Assembly: GCF_008364845.1 (NCBI RefSeq)
Contig: NZ_VTTP01000003.1
Span: 186,001 to 250,000, forward strand
Direction of reading: 5' to 3'
Length of the DNA: 64,000 nucleotides
DNA from: Actinotalea subterranea
Lineage (GTDB): Bacteria > Actinomycetota > Actinomycetes > Actinomycetales > Cellulomonadaceae
Positions 51,001 to 58,407 of this stretch are shown piece after piece; position 1 is the stretch's first letter; each line of letters begins with the position of its first letter. The position numbers and the translations under genes are program-made. The notes beneath the pieces were generated by a model. It did not search any database. It was not told the origin of the DNA and was given only the letters and a program-made list of their open reading frames with translations.

Positions 51001-53075
51001 TGCCGATCGTCGCGCAGCGCCGCGTCCTGTACGGGACGGTCGACGCCGAGCACGCGCGCGAGCTCTTCATCCGGCACGCGCTCGTCGACGGCGAGTGGAC
51101 CACGCACCACGGGTTCTTCCACGACAACCGCCGGCTCCTGGCCGACGCCGAGGAGCTCGAGCACCGGGCCCGGCGGCGCGGCCTCGTGGTGGACGACGAC
51201 GCGCTGTTCGCCTTCTACGACGAGCGCGTGCCCCCGGACGTCGTCTCCGCGCGGCACTTCGACACGTGGTGGAAGACGGCCCGCCGCGAGCAGCCGGACC
51301 TGCTGACGTTCTCCTTCGACATGCTCGTGGCCGATAACGCCGCGGTGGACGAGGCGGAGCTCCCCTCGGTGTGGCCGCAGGCCGACCTGCGGCTGCCCCT
51401 GACCTACCAGTTCGAGCCCGGTACCGAGGCCGACGGCGTGACCGTGCACATCCCGGTGTCCGTGCTGCCACGCGTGCGGCCCGAGGGCTTCGACTGGCTC
51501 GTCCCGGGCCTGCACGAGGAGCTCACGGTCGCGCTGATCCGCGCCCTGCCCAAGCCGATCCGCGTCAACCTGGTGCCGGCGCCGGACGTCGCGCGGTCGA
51601 TCGTCGCGTGGATGCGCGACACGCAGCCGTCGTGGGAGGACACGGTGCGCGCCGCGGACATGGCGCCCTCGTTCACGCAGACCCTCGGCCGGGCGGTGCG
51701 TGCCCTGCGCGACGTCGAGGTGCCCGACGACGCGTGGGACGCGAGCAGGCTGCCCGCGCACCTGCGGATCCGGTTCCGTGTCGTCGAGGAGCGCGGGCGG
51801 TCGACGATCGCGCTCGACGAGGCCTCCGACCTGCTCACCCTGCAGCGTCGGCTCGCCCCGCGGTCCGAGGAGGCCGTGCGGTCGGCGGTGCGCTCGGCCG
51901 TGCGCGACGCGATGCGCGACGCGGCGCGGGAGTCCGCGGGCGCGTCCGGCACGAGCGTGGGCGCGGGCGGCGAGGCAGCGACCGCACCGGCTGCGGGCGC
52001 GGGCGCCGGCACGGCACGCGCCGGACGGGTGGCAGCCGGCACGCACCCCTCGGCCTCCGCCGGGAGCGGCGCGGCGTCAGGCGCACGGCAGTCGGCGCAG
52101 GGTGGGGCGCCTCACCCGGGCGGTGGCTCCCGCGACGCCGCCGTCCCCACCGACCTCGAGCGCACGGACCTGACGACCTGGCCGGACGGGCTCCCCGGGG
52201 GACGGCTGCCCGAGGTGCTCACGACGTCGGCCGCCGGCATGACCGTCCACGCGTACCCGTCGCTCGTGGTCCGCGACGGCGCGGCGGCGACCCGTGGCGC
52301 CCGCCCCGTCGACCTGCGTCTGCTCGCGACCGCCGCCGAGCAGGCGACGCACCACGGCCCGGCCGTCCGCGAGCTGCTGCTCACGGAGACGGGGCTCGCG
52401 ACGGCACGGATCACGACGCGCTGGACGACCACGGAGTCCTTGACGCTCGCGGCGAGCCCGTACCGGTCGACGGACGCGCTGGTCGCGGACCTCGAGCGCG
52501 CGGCTCTCGACGCGATCGCGGACGAGCGCACGGGTGGGGGCGGCACGCGCTCGGTCCTGGACGCCGAGGCGTACGCCGCCCTGCGCGCCACGGTCCGGGA
52601 CGCCCTGGAGGACCGCACGTACGCCGTCGCGAAGGACGTCGCCGCCGTGCTGGCGGCGGCCCGCGAGCTCGATGCGCAGGTGCGGGCGACCACGAGCCTG
52701 GCCCTGCTGTCGACCGCGGCTGATGTGCGTGACCAGGCTGCGGCCCTCGTCCACGACGGCTTCGTAGCCACGGCGGGCGCCGCCCGGATGCCGCACCTGG
52801 TCCGGTACCTGCGCGCCGCCCGGCACCGGCTGGTCAAGGCCGCCGAGGACCCCCGCCGCGACGAGGCGCTGGCCTGGCAGGTCGCCGAGGTCCAGGACGC
52901 GTACGACGACGCCGCGGCGGCAGCGCGCAGCGCATCCCCGGACGCGGCCCGCGTCGCCCGCCTCGACGAGGCCCGCTGGATGATCGAGGAGCTGAGGGTC
53001 AGCCTGTTCGCCCAGCAGATGGGCACGGCCCATCCCGTCTCGGCCAAGCGGATCCGCACAGTCCTCGCCGGTTGA
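48084..53075 (+). CDS. hrpA: ATP-dependent RNA helicase HrpA with extra low-complexity segments
   Basis: 1663 residues, some 300 more than usual for HrpA. A disordered Arg/Gln/Pro-rich leader (1-120) precedes the DEAH helicase: Walker A GETGSGKTTQLP (about 153), HTQPRRIAARTVA, DEAH in LIIDEAHERS, SAT, and NQRSGRCGRVADGIAIRLY. HA2/OB and the DUF3418 HrpA C-terminal domain follow (RRDEALAWQVAEVQDAYDD). Extra sequence sits inside the helicase near residues 340-425 (GRGGPA repeats) and near 1290-1360 (Gly/Ala/Ser-rich). HrpA remodels RNA and rescues stalled translation. GTG 48084 lies 8 nt after GACAAT, perhaps a leaderless promoter. Confidence 0.95.
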   Translation: MSDGPHEGQPTPAESRGRSGSRNRRRGKGRPARAPQGSDQAPQGTGLAPRGTDHAPQGPDQPPQRLDRAPETPARTTDDARRPRRRDERRGATDQARRRGATGRDENHRVRRADARRAVVVPPITYPEQLPVSARRDDIAAAIRDHQVVIVAGETGSGKTTQLPKILLDLGRGRDGQIGHTQPRRIAARTVAERISEEITGASGALGSIVGYQVRFTDQSSQETLVKVMTDGILLAQIQRDPQLLAYDTLIIDEAHERSLNIDFILGYLTRLLPQRPDLKVVITSATIDSERFARHFAGPPTAEAPDGVPAPVIEVTGRTYPVEIRYRPLSPDRDDAGSLSGAGDDDLDEDVDGAASSSRAKVAGARGRTTTSAAGRGSAGRATASATGPSGRGGPAGRGGPAGRGGPAGRGGPASRANAAGTGKAARGEDRDLMTAICEAVDELCVEGPGDILVFLSGEREIRDAEDALRGHLGPRVLGPATPRTPSSVEIVPLYSRLSSAEQHRVFEPHQTRRVVLATNVAETSLTVPGVRYVVDPGTARISRFSKTTKVQRLPIEPISQASANQRSGRCGRVADGIAIRLYSETDFAARPEFTEPEILRTSLASVILQMIAVGVAASPDDVARFPFVEPPDVRAIRDGVQLLTELGALDTRAGEGTRLTDVGRSLALLPMDPRLARMIVEGGRRDVAREVMIIAAALSIQDPRERPAEQRPQADQAHARFADPTSDFLTYLNLWHYVRDQQRELSGSAFRRMCRAEHLNYLRLREWQDVVSQLKEMAKPLGITVRPPSARATVSTGPATGTVRRSAPGARALTAEEAAAEAQVREGSADAVDHRLAWDADRIHQSLLSGLLSHLGMQEATEVRAGGPARPATTKGGRPARPASRNEYLGARGARFAIFPGSPLSKKPPAWIMAGELVETSRLWARDVARITPEWAEELAPHLVRRTYSEPAWSTKQGAATAFEKVLLYGVPIVAQRRVLYGTVDAEHARELFIRHALVDGEWTTHHGFFHDNRRLLADAEELEHRARRRGLVVDDDALFAFYDERVPPDVVSARHFDTWWKTARREQPDLLTFSFDMLVADNAAVDEAELPSVWPQADLRLPLTYQFEPGTEADGVTVHIPVSVLPRVRPEGFDWLVPGLHEELTVALIRALPKPIRVNLVPAPDVARSIVAWMRDTQPSWEDTVRAADMAPSFTQTLGRAVRALRDVEVPDDAWDASRLPAHLRIRFRVVEERGRSTIALDEASDLLTLQRRLAPRSEEAVRSAVRSAVRDAMRDAARESAGASGTSVGAGGEAATAPAAGAGAGTARAGRVAAGTHPSASAGSGAASGARQSAQGGAPHPGGGSRDAAVPTDLERTDLTTWPDGLPGGRLPEVLTTSAAGMTVHAYPSLVVRDGAAATRGARPVDLRLLATAAEQATHHGPAVRELLLTETGLATARITTRWTTTESLTLAASPYRSTDALVADLERAALDAIADERTGGGGTRSVLDAEAYAALRATVRDALEDRTYAVAKDVAAVLAAARELDAQVRATTSLALLSTAADVRDQAAALVHDGFVATAGAARMPHLVRYLRAARHRLVKAAEDPRRDEALAWQVAEVQDAYDDAAAAARSASPDAARVARLDEARWMIEELRVSLFAQQMGTAHPVSAKRIRTVLAG
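49258..49332 (+). repeat. 18-bp tandem repeats in hrpA encoding GRGGPA
   Basis: Four consecutive 18-nt units encode GRGGPA repeats inside the insertion between helicase motifs. The frame is kept because the unit length is a multiple of three. Confidence 0.85.
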
Positions 53076-53142
53076 CCGACACGCCGCCGCATAGGCCTTA
53101 GGACGGTCTCATCGGGGCGTCAGAAGCCGTACATTATCGGCC

Positions 53143-53328
53143 ATGACGGACAGGGACACCGAGGTCGCACATGCCCGCGCCGCCCTGAGCAGCGCGGCGC
53201 CCACGCCCCCGCGCGACATCCTCGGGGCCGTGCACACAGGCCTCCTCGCCGTCCCGGCCGAGCACGACGAGCTCAGCCACCCCGGCCCGCGGGCAGACCC
53301 GTCAACCCTGGTCGTCCGCCGGCGCTGA
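53143..53328 (+). CDS. Possible small protein downstream of hrpA
   Basis: 61 residues, acidic/His-containing, no recognisable domain or signal. It is supported mainly by TACATT 7 nt before ATG 53143 in an AT-rich patch, which fits a leaderless promoter, and by plausible composition in its first 45 residues. It could be non-coding. Confidence 0.45.
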   Translation: MTDRDTEVAHARAALSSAAPTPPRDILGAVHTGLLAVPAEHDELSHPGPRADPSTLVVRRR

Positions 53329-53416
53329 CCCACCCCGGCCCGCTCCCCCGGACAGCCGCCGGGCCACCACCGCCCCGCTCCCCGGGCCAGCCTGCCGGGC
53401 CGCCCTGCCGGCCACC

Positions 53417-53463
53417 CCCTAAGCCCAGCCCGCCGGCCAGACCCTAAGCCCAGCCCGCCGGCC
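53417..53463. repeat. Exact 22-nt direct repeat
   Basis: Positions 53417-53438 and 53442-53463 are identical, beginning CCCTAAGCCCAGCCC, 25 bp apart. Shorter C-rich variants precede them from about 53330. The region between the small gene and the 68-nt repeat is otherwise empty. Confidence 0.85.
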
Positions 53464-53472
53464 CACCGCCGC

Positions 53473-53540
53473 CGAACTCGCACTTCTGCACCGAGGTCGG
53501 CCATGCGCGAGTGCGATCTCGGTGCGGAAGTGCGCTCTCG
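53473..53540 (-). repeat. 68-nt palindromic repeat, copy 1
   Basis: 28-nt imperfect arms (22 of 28 positions pair) enclose a 12-nt loop that reads ACTCGCGCATGG on the minus strand. The whole element is an inverted copy of the one at 54774-54841, including the identical loop. It lies 9 nt beyond the stop of the gene at 53550. Confidence 0.85.
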
Positions 53541-53549
53541 CGGCCCGGA

Positions 53550-54671
53550 TCAGCGCACCGGCGTGGCGCCTGGATCCGGGGGCTGCGGGGTCACCTCCGA
53601 TGGCACGGTCGAGTCGACCAGGTCGCTGAGCGCGCGGACGAGGAGCGTGACGAACAGCCCGAGCCCGAGGCCGCCGAAGAGGAGCCACGACTGCTCGTCC
53701 CGGGCCGCGTCCCGGTTGACCATGAGCCACGTCGGCTGATCCGTGTACGCGAGGTTCCCGGTGCTGCCGAGCGTGCCGTTCCACTGGACGTCGTACCAGA
53801 GCGACCACCCGTCGGCAGCCGTCGCCGGGGTCGGGTAGCTCTCCGCGAGGGTCGCCCCCGGCGGTCGGTCCATCTGGATCCACACGCCCAGGTCGGTCTG
53901 GTGATCCGTGGTGGCGTCGATGGAGGTCAGGTTGAACTGCGGTGGGAAGAACGTGGCCTGCGGGGAGCTCATCGGCGCGTCGGGCGAGGCGCTCGACCAC
54001 ATGAGTGCCGCGTCGACGGTGCACTCCTCGACGAAGACGAGGCCGGTCTCGTTCAGGCTTCGTGAGTCCCACGCGCGTTCGTCGGAGTACCAGCCCCACA
54101 TCTCGACGGCGTACTGCGCGGCGTCGGGCACGGGCGGCGCCGGGGCCTCACCCTCGCCGGGCGCAGGTGACGGCGGCGGCGCGGCCTGAGCCGTAGCACC
54201 CGCCTGCGAGGGCTCGGTGGGCGAGTCGGGCCGGTAGTTGGTGGCAGACCACCGGGCCGCGACCTGGTCGATGGCGTACGCGTGCGCAGGGCCGGGCGAG
54301 AGCGCCTCCACGTCCACCGAGGTGAGGCCGGATGCCGCACCGCACCGGACGCCCGTCTCGACACCGTCGCCGATGGCCACGACCTGCACGTTCGCGTGGG
54401 GGCGTTCCTTCTGCGCCGTCGACGCGTCGTCGGACCGGAGGTAGAAGGTGAACCGGAGGTCGCCCGAGGTGGAGACGTTGGCCCGGACCTCCACGGAGTA
54501 GTCCACCCCGCCGCCCTGCGTGGCGATGATGATCAGCGGGCGCACGCCCTGATCGGGCCACTCGCGGTCGTAGACCAAGAGCACCTGCGGGACCAGGTAC
54601 GCCCCGATCCCGGCCGAGGCGGCGAGCGCCACCAGTCCCTTCGAGAGCGCAGCACGCCGTCGGTTCCACAT
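53550..54671 (-). CDS. Unrecognised membrane-anchored extracytoplasmic protein
   Basis: 373 residues. A basic N-terminus (MWNRRRAALSKG) and a hydrophobic segment (about 13-32) anchor it; a second segment near the C-terminus (about 335-355, WLLFGGLGLGLFVTLLVRAL) is followed by a short Pro-rich cytoplasmic tail. The roughly 300 residues between are outside the cell: beta-rich (YSVEVRANVSTSGDLRFTFYL), with an Ala/Pro-rich linker near 160-185. Cysteines are few. GGAGG lies 7 nt before ATG 54671. The gene is bracketed by two inverted 68-nt repeats. I do not recognise the family. Confidence 0.82.
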   Translation of the reverse strand: MWNRRRAALSKGLVALAASAGIGAYLVPQVLLVYDREWPDQGVRPLIIIATQGGGVDYSVEVRANVSTSGDLRFTFYLRSDDASTAQKERPHANVQVVAIGDGVETGVRCGAASGLTSVDVEALSPGPAHAYAIDQVAARWSATNYRPDSPTEPSQAGATAQAAPPPSPAPGEGEAPAPPVPDAAQYAVEMWGWYSDERAWDSRSLNETGLVFVEECTVDAALMWSSASPDAPMSSPQATFFPPQFNLTSIDATTDHQTDLGVWIQMDRPPGATLAESYPTPATAADGWSLWYDVQWNGTLGSTGNLAYTDQPTWLMVNRDAARDEQSWLLFGGLGLGLFVTLLVRALSDLVDSTVPSEVTPQPPDPGATPVR

Positions 54672-54773
54672 CCGAGACCTCCGTACCCGAGACGCTCCGC
54701 ACCCGAGACCTGCCAGGACGGTACCGGGCATCAGCCGCCCGTCGCCCGCCGCTCCGGACGACCCCACCCCCGC

Positions 54774-54841
54774 CGAGGTCGCACTCCTGCACCGAGATCG
54801 CACTCGCGCATGGGCGATCTCAGTGCAGGAGTGCGATCTCG
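54774..54841 (+). repeat. 68-nt palindromic repeat, copy 2
   Basis: 28-nt arms (54774-54801 and 54814-54841) pair at 26 of 28 positions around loop ACTCGCGCATGG. Inverted relative to copy 1 at 53473. It lies in the 304-nt divergent region between the unknown gene and tag, which otherwise shows only the GGAGG sites of both genes. Confidence 0.9.
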
Positions 54842-54975
54842 CGGACCGGTTGCGGAGCTGAGGCGTCGCGGCGACAGCACCGGACGGTCGGCCGGTGCTG
54901 TGGACGACGGGCCCCGTGACGGTGCCCGCTGATTGACTGGCGCCCGGACGAGACGGAACCACGACCGGAGGACCC

Positions 54976-55575
54976 ATGACCGCGCGCTGCTTCGGTGACG
55001 GCGACCCGCTCTACGAGGCGTATCACGACACCGAGTGGGGCCTGCCGGTGCGGGGGGAGACCGAGCTGCTCGAGCGGTTCTGCCTCGAGGCCTTCCAGTC
55101 GGGCCTCGCGTGGATCACGATCCTGCGCAAGCGCGAGGCGTTCCGCTCCGCGTTCGCGGGGTTCGACCCGGAGGCGGTCGCGCGGTTCGACGAGGACGAC
55201 GTGGCACGGCTGATGGCCGACGCCGGGATCGTGCGCAACCGGGCGAAGATCGACGCGGCGATCGGGAACGCCCGCGCGGTCGTCGGCCTGTGGGAGGCGG
55301 ACCGCACGCTCACCGAGCTCGTGTGGTCCCACGCACCGGCGCAGCGCGTACGCAGCCCCCGGGCGGTGACGTTCGCCGACGTGCCGGCGTCCACGCCCGA
55401 GGCGGTCGCCCTGGCGAAGGCGCTCAAGGCGGTGGGCTTCCGCTTCGTCGGCCCGACGACGGCCTACGCCGCCATGCAGGCGTGCGGGCTCGTCGACGAC
55501 CACCTCGCGACCTGCCCCACGGTCACCGGGGAGCCGGGTGTCGGGCTCAAGCGCGGTCTGTCAGAAGCTCCCTGA
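54976..55575 (+). CDS. tag: DNA-3-methyladenine glycosylase I
   Basis: 199 residues. It removes 3-methyladenine from DNA in base excision repair. The zinc-snap ligands Cys5, His17, His176 and Cys180 are all present, as are YHDTEWGLPVRGETELLERFCLEAFQSGLAW-type N-terminal features with the catalytic-region glutamate, and GFRFVGPTTAYAAMQACGLVDDH. GGAGG lies 5 nt before the ATG. The 3' end overlaps the convergent SRPBCC gene by 29 nt. Confidence 0.97.
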   Translation: MTARCFGDGDPLYEAYHDTEWGLPVRGETELLERFCLEAFQSGLAWITILRKREAFRSAFAGFDPEAVARFDEDDVARLMADAGIVRNRAKIDAAIGNARAVVGLWEADRTLTELVWSHAPAQRVRSPRAVTFADVPASTPEAVALAKALKAVGFRFVGPTTAYAAMQACGLVDDHLATCPTVTGEPGVGLKRGLSEAP

Positions 55576-56113
55576 GTGCCGCCATGCGCTCACGCCAGTA
55601 CTCCTTGGCCGGCGCGAGCGCGTCGGCGTCGGGCAGGCCGCTCTGGGTGAGGCTCACCCGGGTGCGACCGCCGGGCAGCTCGGTGACCGTCGCGAGCACG
55701 CGGGTGCCGTCTGGCCACGTCCACCGCACGGTCTTGTGCGGCGTGGCGCCTCGGACCTCAGGCTCGACGTCGAGCCACCGGGCCCGGCGCTCCGGCTCGG
55801 CCACGCATGCGAACACCGCGTCGACCGGCACGGGGAGGGTCGCGCTCACGCCGGCCTCGAACGTGCCGTCGGGTCGCTGGCCGGGCACCCGCAGACCCCG
55901 GCTCTGCTCGTACCCGACGGTGAGGGACTGAGCCCACCACCCGTCGACGCCGTGCTCCTCGACGAGCCACGCGGCGATGCGGCGATGCCCGAGGTCGCGC
56001 ACGCCCGCGGCGTCCATGGCGGCGAACCACTCCTCGCGCCCGCGGCCCGTGCGCGCGCGCAGGGCCTCCTCGCCGACGGTGTCACCGTGCCTGCGGATCG
56101 GGTCCTTGACCAT
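55547..56113 (-). CDS. SRPBCC-domain protein with N-terminal DUF4287
   Basis: 188 residues. The first 70 resemble DUF4287 (TGRGREEWFAAMDAAGVRDLGHRRIAAWLVEEHGVDGWWAQSLTVGYEQ). From about residue 85 it is a START/SRPBCC ligand-binding fold of the AHSA1 kind (SATLPVPVDAVFACVAEPERRARWLDVE, WPDGTRVLATVTELPGGRTRVSLTQSGLPDADA). Ligand unknown. It starts 3 nt after the NUDIX gene stop, so the two are co-transcribed, and its last 29 nt overlap the tag gene on the other strand. Confidence 0.9.
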   Translation of the reverse strand: MVKDPIRRHGDTVGEEALRARTGRGREEWFAAMDAAGVRDLGHRRIAAWLVEEHGVDGWWAQSLTVGYEQSRGLRVPGQRPDGTFEAGVSATLPVPVDAVFACVAEPERRARWLDVEPEVRGATPHKTVRWTWPDGTRVLATVTELPGGRTRVSLTQSGLPDADALAPAKEYWRERMAALRELLTDRA

Positions 56114-56116
56114 GGC

Positions 56117-56554
56117 TCACCGTAGCCCGACGACGGCCGCCTGCCGGGCGAGCTCCTCGACGATCGGCACGTCGGCGTCGAGCCACGGCACGGACAGCCA
56201 GTCCTGCGGGGCGAGCCACCGCAGCTCGTCGTGCTCGACCAGGGGCTCGGGGACGCCGTCACTGATCGTCGCCGCCCAGAGCCGCAGGCGGTAACGCGCG
56301 GAGATCGGCCACGAACCGCCCGCGGGCGGCTCGATCTCCCGGCCCAGGACGATCCGCACACCCAGCTCCTCGCGGATCTCCCTGTGCAGCGCGTCCACGA
56401 CTGTCTCGCCCGGGTCCACCTTGCCGCCCGGGAACTCCCAGCGGCCGGCCAGGTTGGTCGGCCGCCGGCGACGGGCGGCGAGGAGGCTGCTGGGGGCGTC
56501 GAGCGCGTCGACGAGCGCGGCGGCCACGACGATCACGGGGTCGGGGTGCGCCAT
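56117..56554 (-). CDS. NUDIX hydrolase, MutT-like (8-oxo-dGTPase type)
   Basis: 145 residues. The Nudix box is exact: [23 protein letters not shown] with Gly44, Glu50, Arg58-Glu59 and Glu62-Glu63. [14 protein letters not shown] and the [10 protein letters not shown] start match MutT-type pyrophosphohydrolases that clear oxidised nucleotides. Near tag, it may be part of a small genome-maintenance neighbourhood. ATG 56554 has no strong ribosome site; the operon partner is the SRPBCC gene. Confidence 0.94.
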   Translation of the reverse strand: MAHPDPVIVVAAALVDALDAPSSLLAARRRRPTNLAGRWEFPGGKVDPGETVVDALHREIREELGVRIVLGREIEPPAGGSWPISARYRLRLWAATISDGVPEPLVEHDELRWLAPQDWLSVPWLDADVPIVEELARQAAVVGLR

Positions 56555-56588
56555 GGCGTCAGTCTTCCAGGCCCCACGGCGGCAGCGG

Positions 56589-57149
56589 TCAGGTGGGCAG
56601 GTGCCAGGGCCCGTGGGCGGCCGCGCGGAGCTGCTCGGCGACCTGGTCGGCCGAGGCGTCGGAGCCGCGGCGCAGCAGGCGGGACAGGAGCCCGCCCGCC
56701 GGGGTCACGAGCACGTACACGTCCACGGTGCGGCCGGCCTTCGCCTCGGCGGTCACGAGGCGGTTGAGGCGGCACCGCTCCTCGCTGCCCGCTCGTTGGC
56801 AGTCCCGGCGCGAGATGTGGCCCAGGCCGTTGCGCGGGCCGAAGCTCCGCGCGAGGTCGCGGGACGCCCCGACGTAGCTGACGACGCCCTGCGTGACGAG
56901 CGCGAAGACGCCTGGCTCCTCCGGGAGCTCCTGCTCGGGCTCGATCCGGCCGAAGGGACCGAGGGCCCAGGCCGGGTAGCGCTGCTCGACGGCCGCCATG
57001 CCCACGAGGGGCGCGTGCACGATGACCTCGCCGTTGGCGTCCTGCTCGACGAAGAGCCGGCCGGCGTAGGTGAGGACCCTGCGGTCCAGGACGAGGTGGT
57101 CGGGGGCCCAGTGCTCGTCGGCAGCGAGGGATCCGGCGGGACGGTCCAC
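56589..57149 (-). CDS. GIY-YIG-like nuclease family protein
   Basis: 186 residues. The C-terminal two thirds resemble a GIY-YIG domain: [35 protein letters not shown] is the GIY...YIG segment in divergent form (VFA...YVG), with [33 protein letters not shown] following and the conserved Arg in the helix. The N-terminal 60 residues are of unknown type. GTG 57149 is preceded by AGGTGAGGC. No restriction partner is nearby. Activity is uncertain because the motif is degenerate. Confidence 0.75.
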   Translation of the reverse strand: MDRPAGSLAADEHWAPDHLVLDRRVLTYAGRLFVEQDANGEVIVHAPLVGMAAVEQRYPAWALGPFGRIEPEQELPEEPGVFALVTQGVVSYVGASRDLARSFGPRNGLGHISRRDCQRAGSEERCRLNRLVTAEAKAGRTVDVYVLVTPAGGLLSRLLRRGSDASADQVAEQLRAAAHGPWHLPT

Positions 57150-57255
57150 GCCTCACCTGCCTCGGCCAGGGCCCCGTGACGGAGCGTCAGTGCTCCGAGG
57201 TTACCCGGGCCTGGTGGCCACGCTCGTCGGCGCGACCATCAGGCATCGGTCCAGG

Positions 57256-57492
57256 TCAGCGCAGGCCGAACTCGCGGGCGCACGCGACGGCGTCGGCCCG
57301 GGTGTTGACGCCGAGCTTGCGGTACACGCTGCGCACCTGCGACTTGACGGTGTTGCGCGTGACGAAGAGCTTGGAGGCGATCTCCTCGAGCGTGGTCGTC
57401 TCGTCGAGGTTCGACAGGATGACGCGCTCGCGACGGGTCAGCGGCTCCACCGTGTGCTGCGTGGGGACCGTGTGCTGCAGTTCCATCGTCAT
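57256..57492 (-). CDS. Stand-alone LuxR-type helix-turn-helix regulator
   Basis: 78 residues, essentially one LuxR C-terminal domain: PLTRRERVILSNLDETTTLEEIASKLFVTRNTVKSQVRSVYRKLGVNTRADAVACARE. No receiver or sensor domain is present; the GerE type of stand-alone regulator is the nearest description. ATG 57492 has GGAGG 6 nt upstream, which excludes the longer frame starting at 57543. Its leader contains direct repeats at 57561 and 57582, and an AT-rich region near 57700 may hold the promoter. Confidence 0.9.
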   Translation of the reverse strand: MTMELQHTVPTQHTVEPLTRRERVILSNLDETTTLEEIASKLFVTRNTVKSQVRSVYRKLGVNTRADAVACAREFGLR

Positions 57493-57884
57493 GATGACCT
57501 CCAGGGGGGCCGGTGCCCGGGGGGCACCGCTCGTGCGTGACACCTGGAGAGAGCGACGACTTCACCCGCGATGACGCGGTTTTCACCCGCAGTTCTCGCG
57601 GACCCGTCTTGCGGATCATGATCAACGGCGCTAGGAGGGCACGCTTGTTAGCGTTCGCGCAGGTCAGAGCACTGGCGGTCGCGTCATCCGATCGTGGTGT
57701 GGAGTCACCCGAACGGAGTAACAACTGGACCAAGTCTCAACCACTCGGAGGCCGTCGGAGAGGGTCCGTCGGCCGCCGGCGGGGTCCACTCGCCAGCCGT
57801 CCCTAGGCCGTCCCGACGTCGCCCGTAGCCCGGCCCGACGCCGTCCCGACACCGCCCCTAGGCCGGCCCGCGGCGAGCTCGGGG
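57493..57884. other. Long leader of the LuxR-type gene and repeat-rich spacer
   Basis: About 390 nt. TTCACCCGC occurs at 57561 and 57582, 21 bp or two helical turns apart, 60-100 nt upstream of the LuxR-type gene. A TTGAGA-like -35 on the minus strand near 57735 starts an AT-richer stretch. From 57790 to 57880 imperfect C-rich repeats with CCCTAGGCC follow. No gene is supported here. Confidence 0.55.
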
Positions 57885-58256
57885 TCAGCTCGCTGTCAGC
57901 GCCGCGTACTCGTCCGCCGACAGCAGGGGGCCCGCGGCGACGACCTCGACGCGCAGCAGCCAGCCCCGCCCGTAGGGGTCCTGGTTGACGAGGCCCGGGT
58001 CCGCGACGGCCTCGTCGTTGGTCTCGACGACGGTGCCCGTGACCGGCGAGAAGATCTCCGAGACCGACTTGGTCGACTCGATCTCACCGCACACCGCACC
58101 TGCGGTGACCTGCGAGCCGACCTCGGGGAGCTCGAGGTACACGACGTCGCCGAGCGCGTCGGCCGCGTTGGCGGTGATGCCGATGGTCACGGGCTCACCG
58201 GACGTGACCCACTCGTGCTCGGTCGTGTACTGCAGGTCGCTCGGGACGGCGCTCAC
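57885..58256 (-). CDS. gcvH: Glycine cleavage system H protein
   Basis: 123 residues. The lipoylated lysine is Lys63 in [15 protein letters not shown]; the fold is complete from [19 protein letters not shown] to [11 protein letters not shown]. It shuttles the aminomethyl group between the P, T and L proteins. GTG 58256 is the start. It lies 151 nt downstream of gcvT, the gap holding tandem repeats, so it may be expressed less tightly with gcvP-gcvT. Confidence 0.97.
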   Translation of the reverse strand: MSAVPSDLQYTTEHEWVTSGEPVTIGITANAADALGDVVYLELPEVGSQVTAGAVCGEIESTKSVSEIFSPVTGTVVETNDEAVADPGLVNQDPYGRGWLLRVEVVAAGPLLSADEYAALTAS

Positions 58257-58271
58257 GGTCTCTCCTCGACT

Positions 58272-58330
58272 GGCTGGACGGCTGGCTTGGCTGACGGACT
58301 TGGCTGACGGGCTGGACGGCTGGCTTGGCT
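58272..58330. repeat. Duplicated 21-nt block between gcvT and gcvH
   Basis: Positions 58272-58292 and 58310-58330 are identical and carry the motif GGACGGCTGGC; an intervening 17-nt stretch is built from the same TGGCTGACGG words. The block lies directly upstream of the gcvH start, in its leader. Confidence 0.85.
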
Positions 58331-58407
58331 TGCTCGGGCGGATGGAGAACCCGGCCCGGACGTGCGACCGGTGGCTGGTGGGTACGTGGTGCGCGTGCGC
58401 GACGCGC

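Noticed and set aside
47919-52046. 1375-codon open frame antisense to hrpA
   Set aside because: The plus strand encodes intact HrpA motifs throughout; the antisense product is Arg/Val/Leu-rich noise expected where third positions are almost all G or C.
57664-57852. 62-codon minus-strand frame upstream of the LuxR-type gene
   Set aside because: It runs through C-rich repeats and a probable promoter region, with no ribosome site or protein-like pattern.
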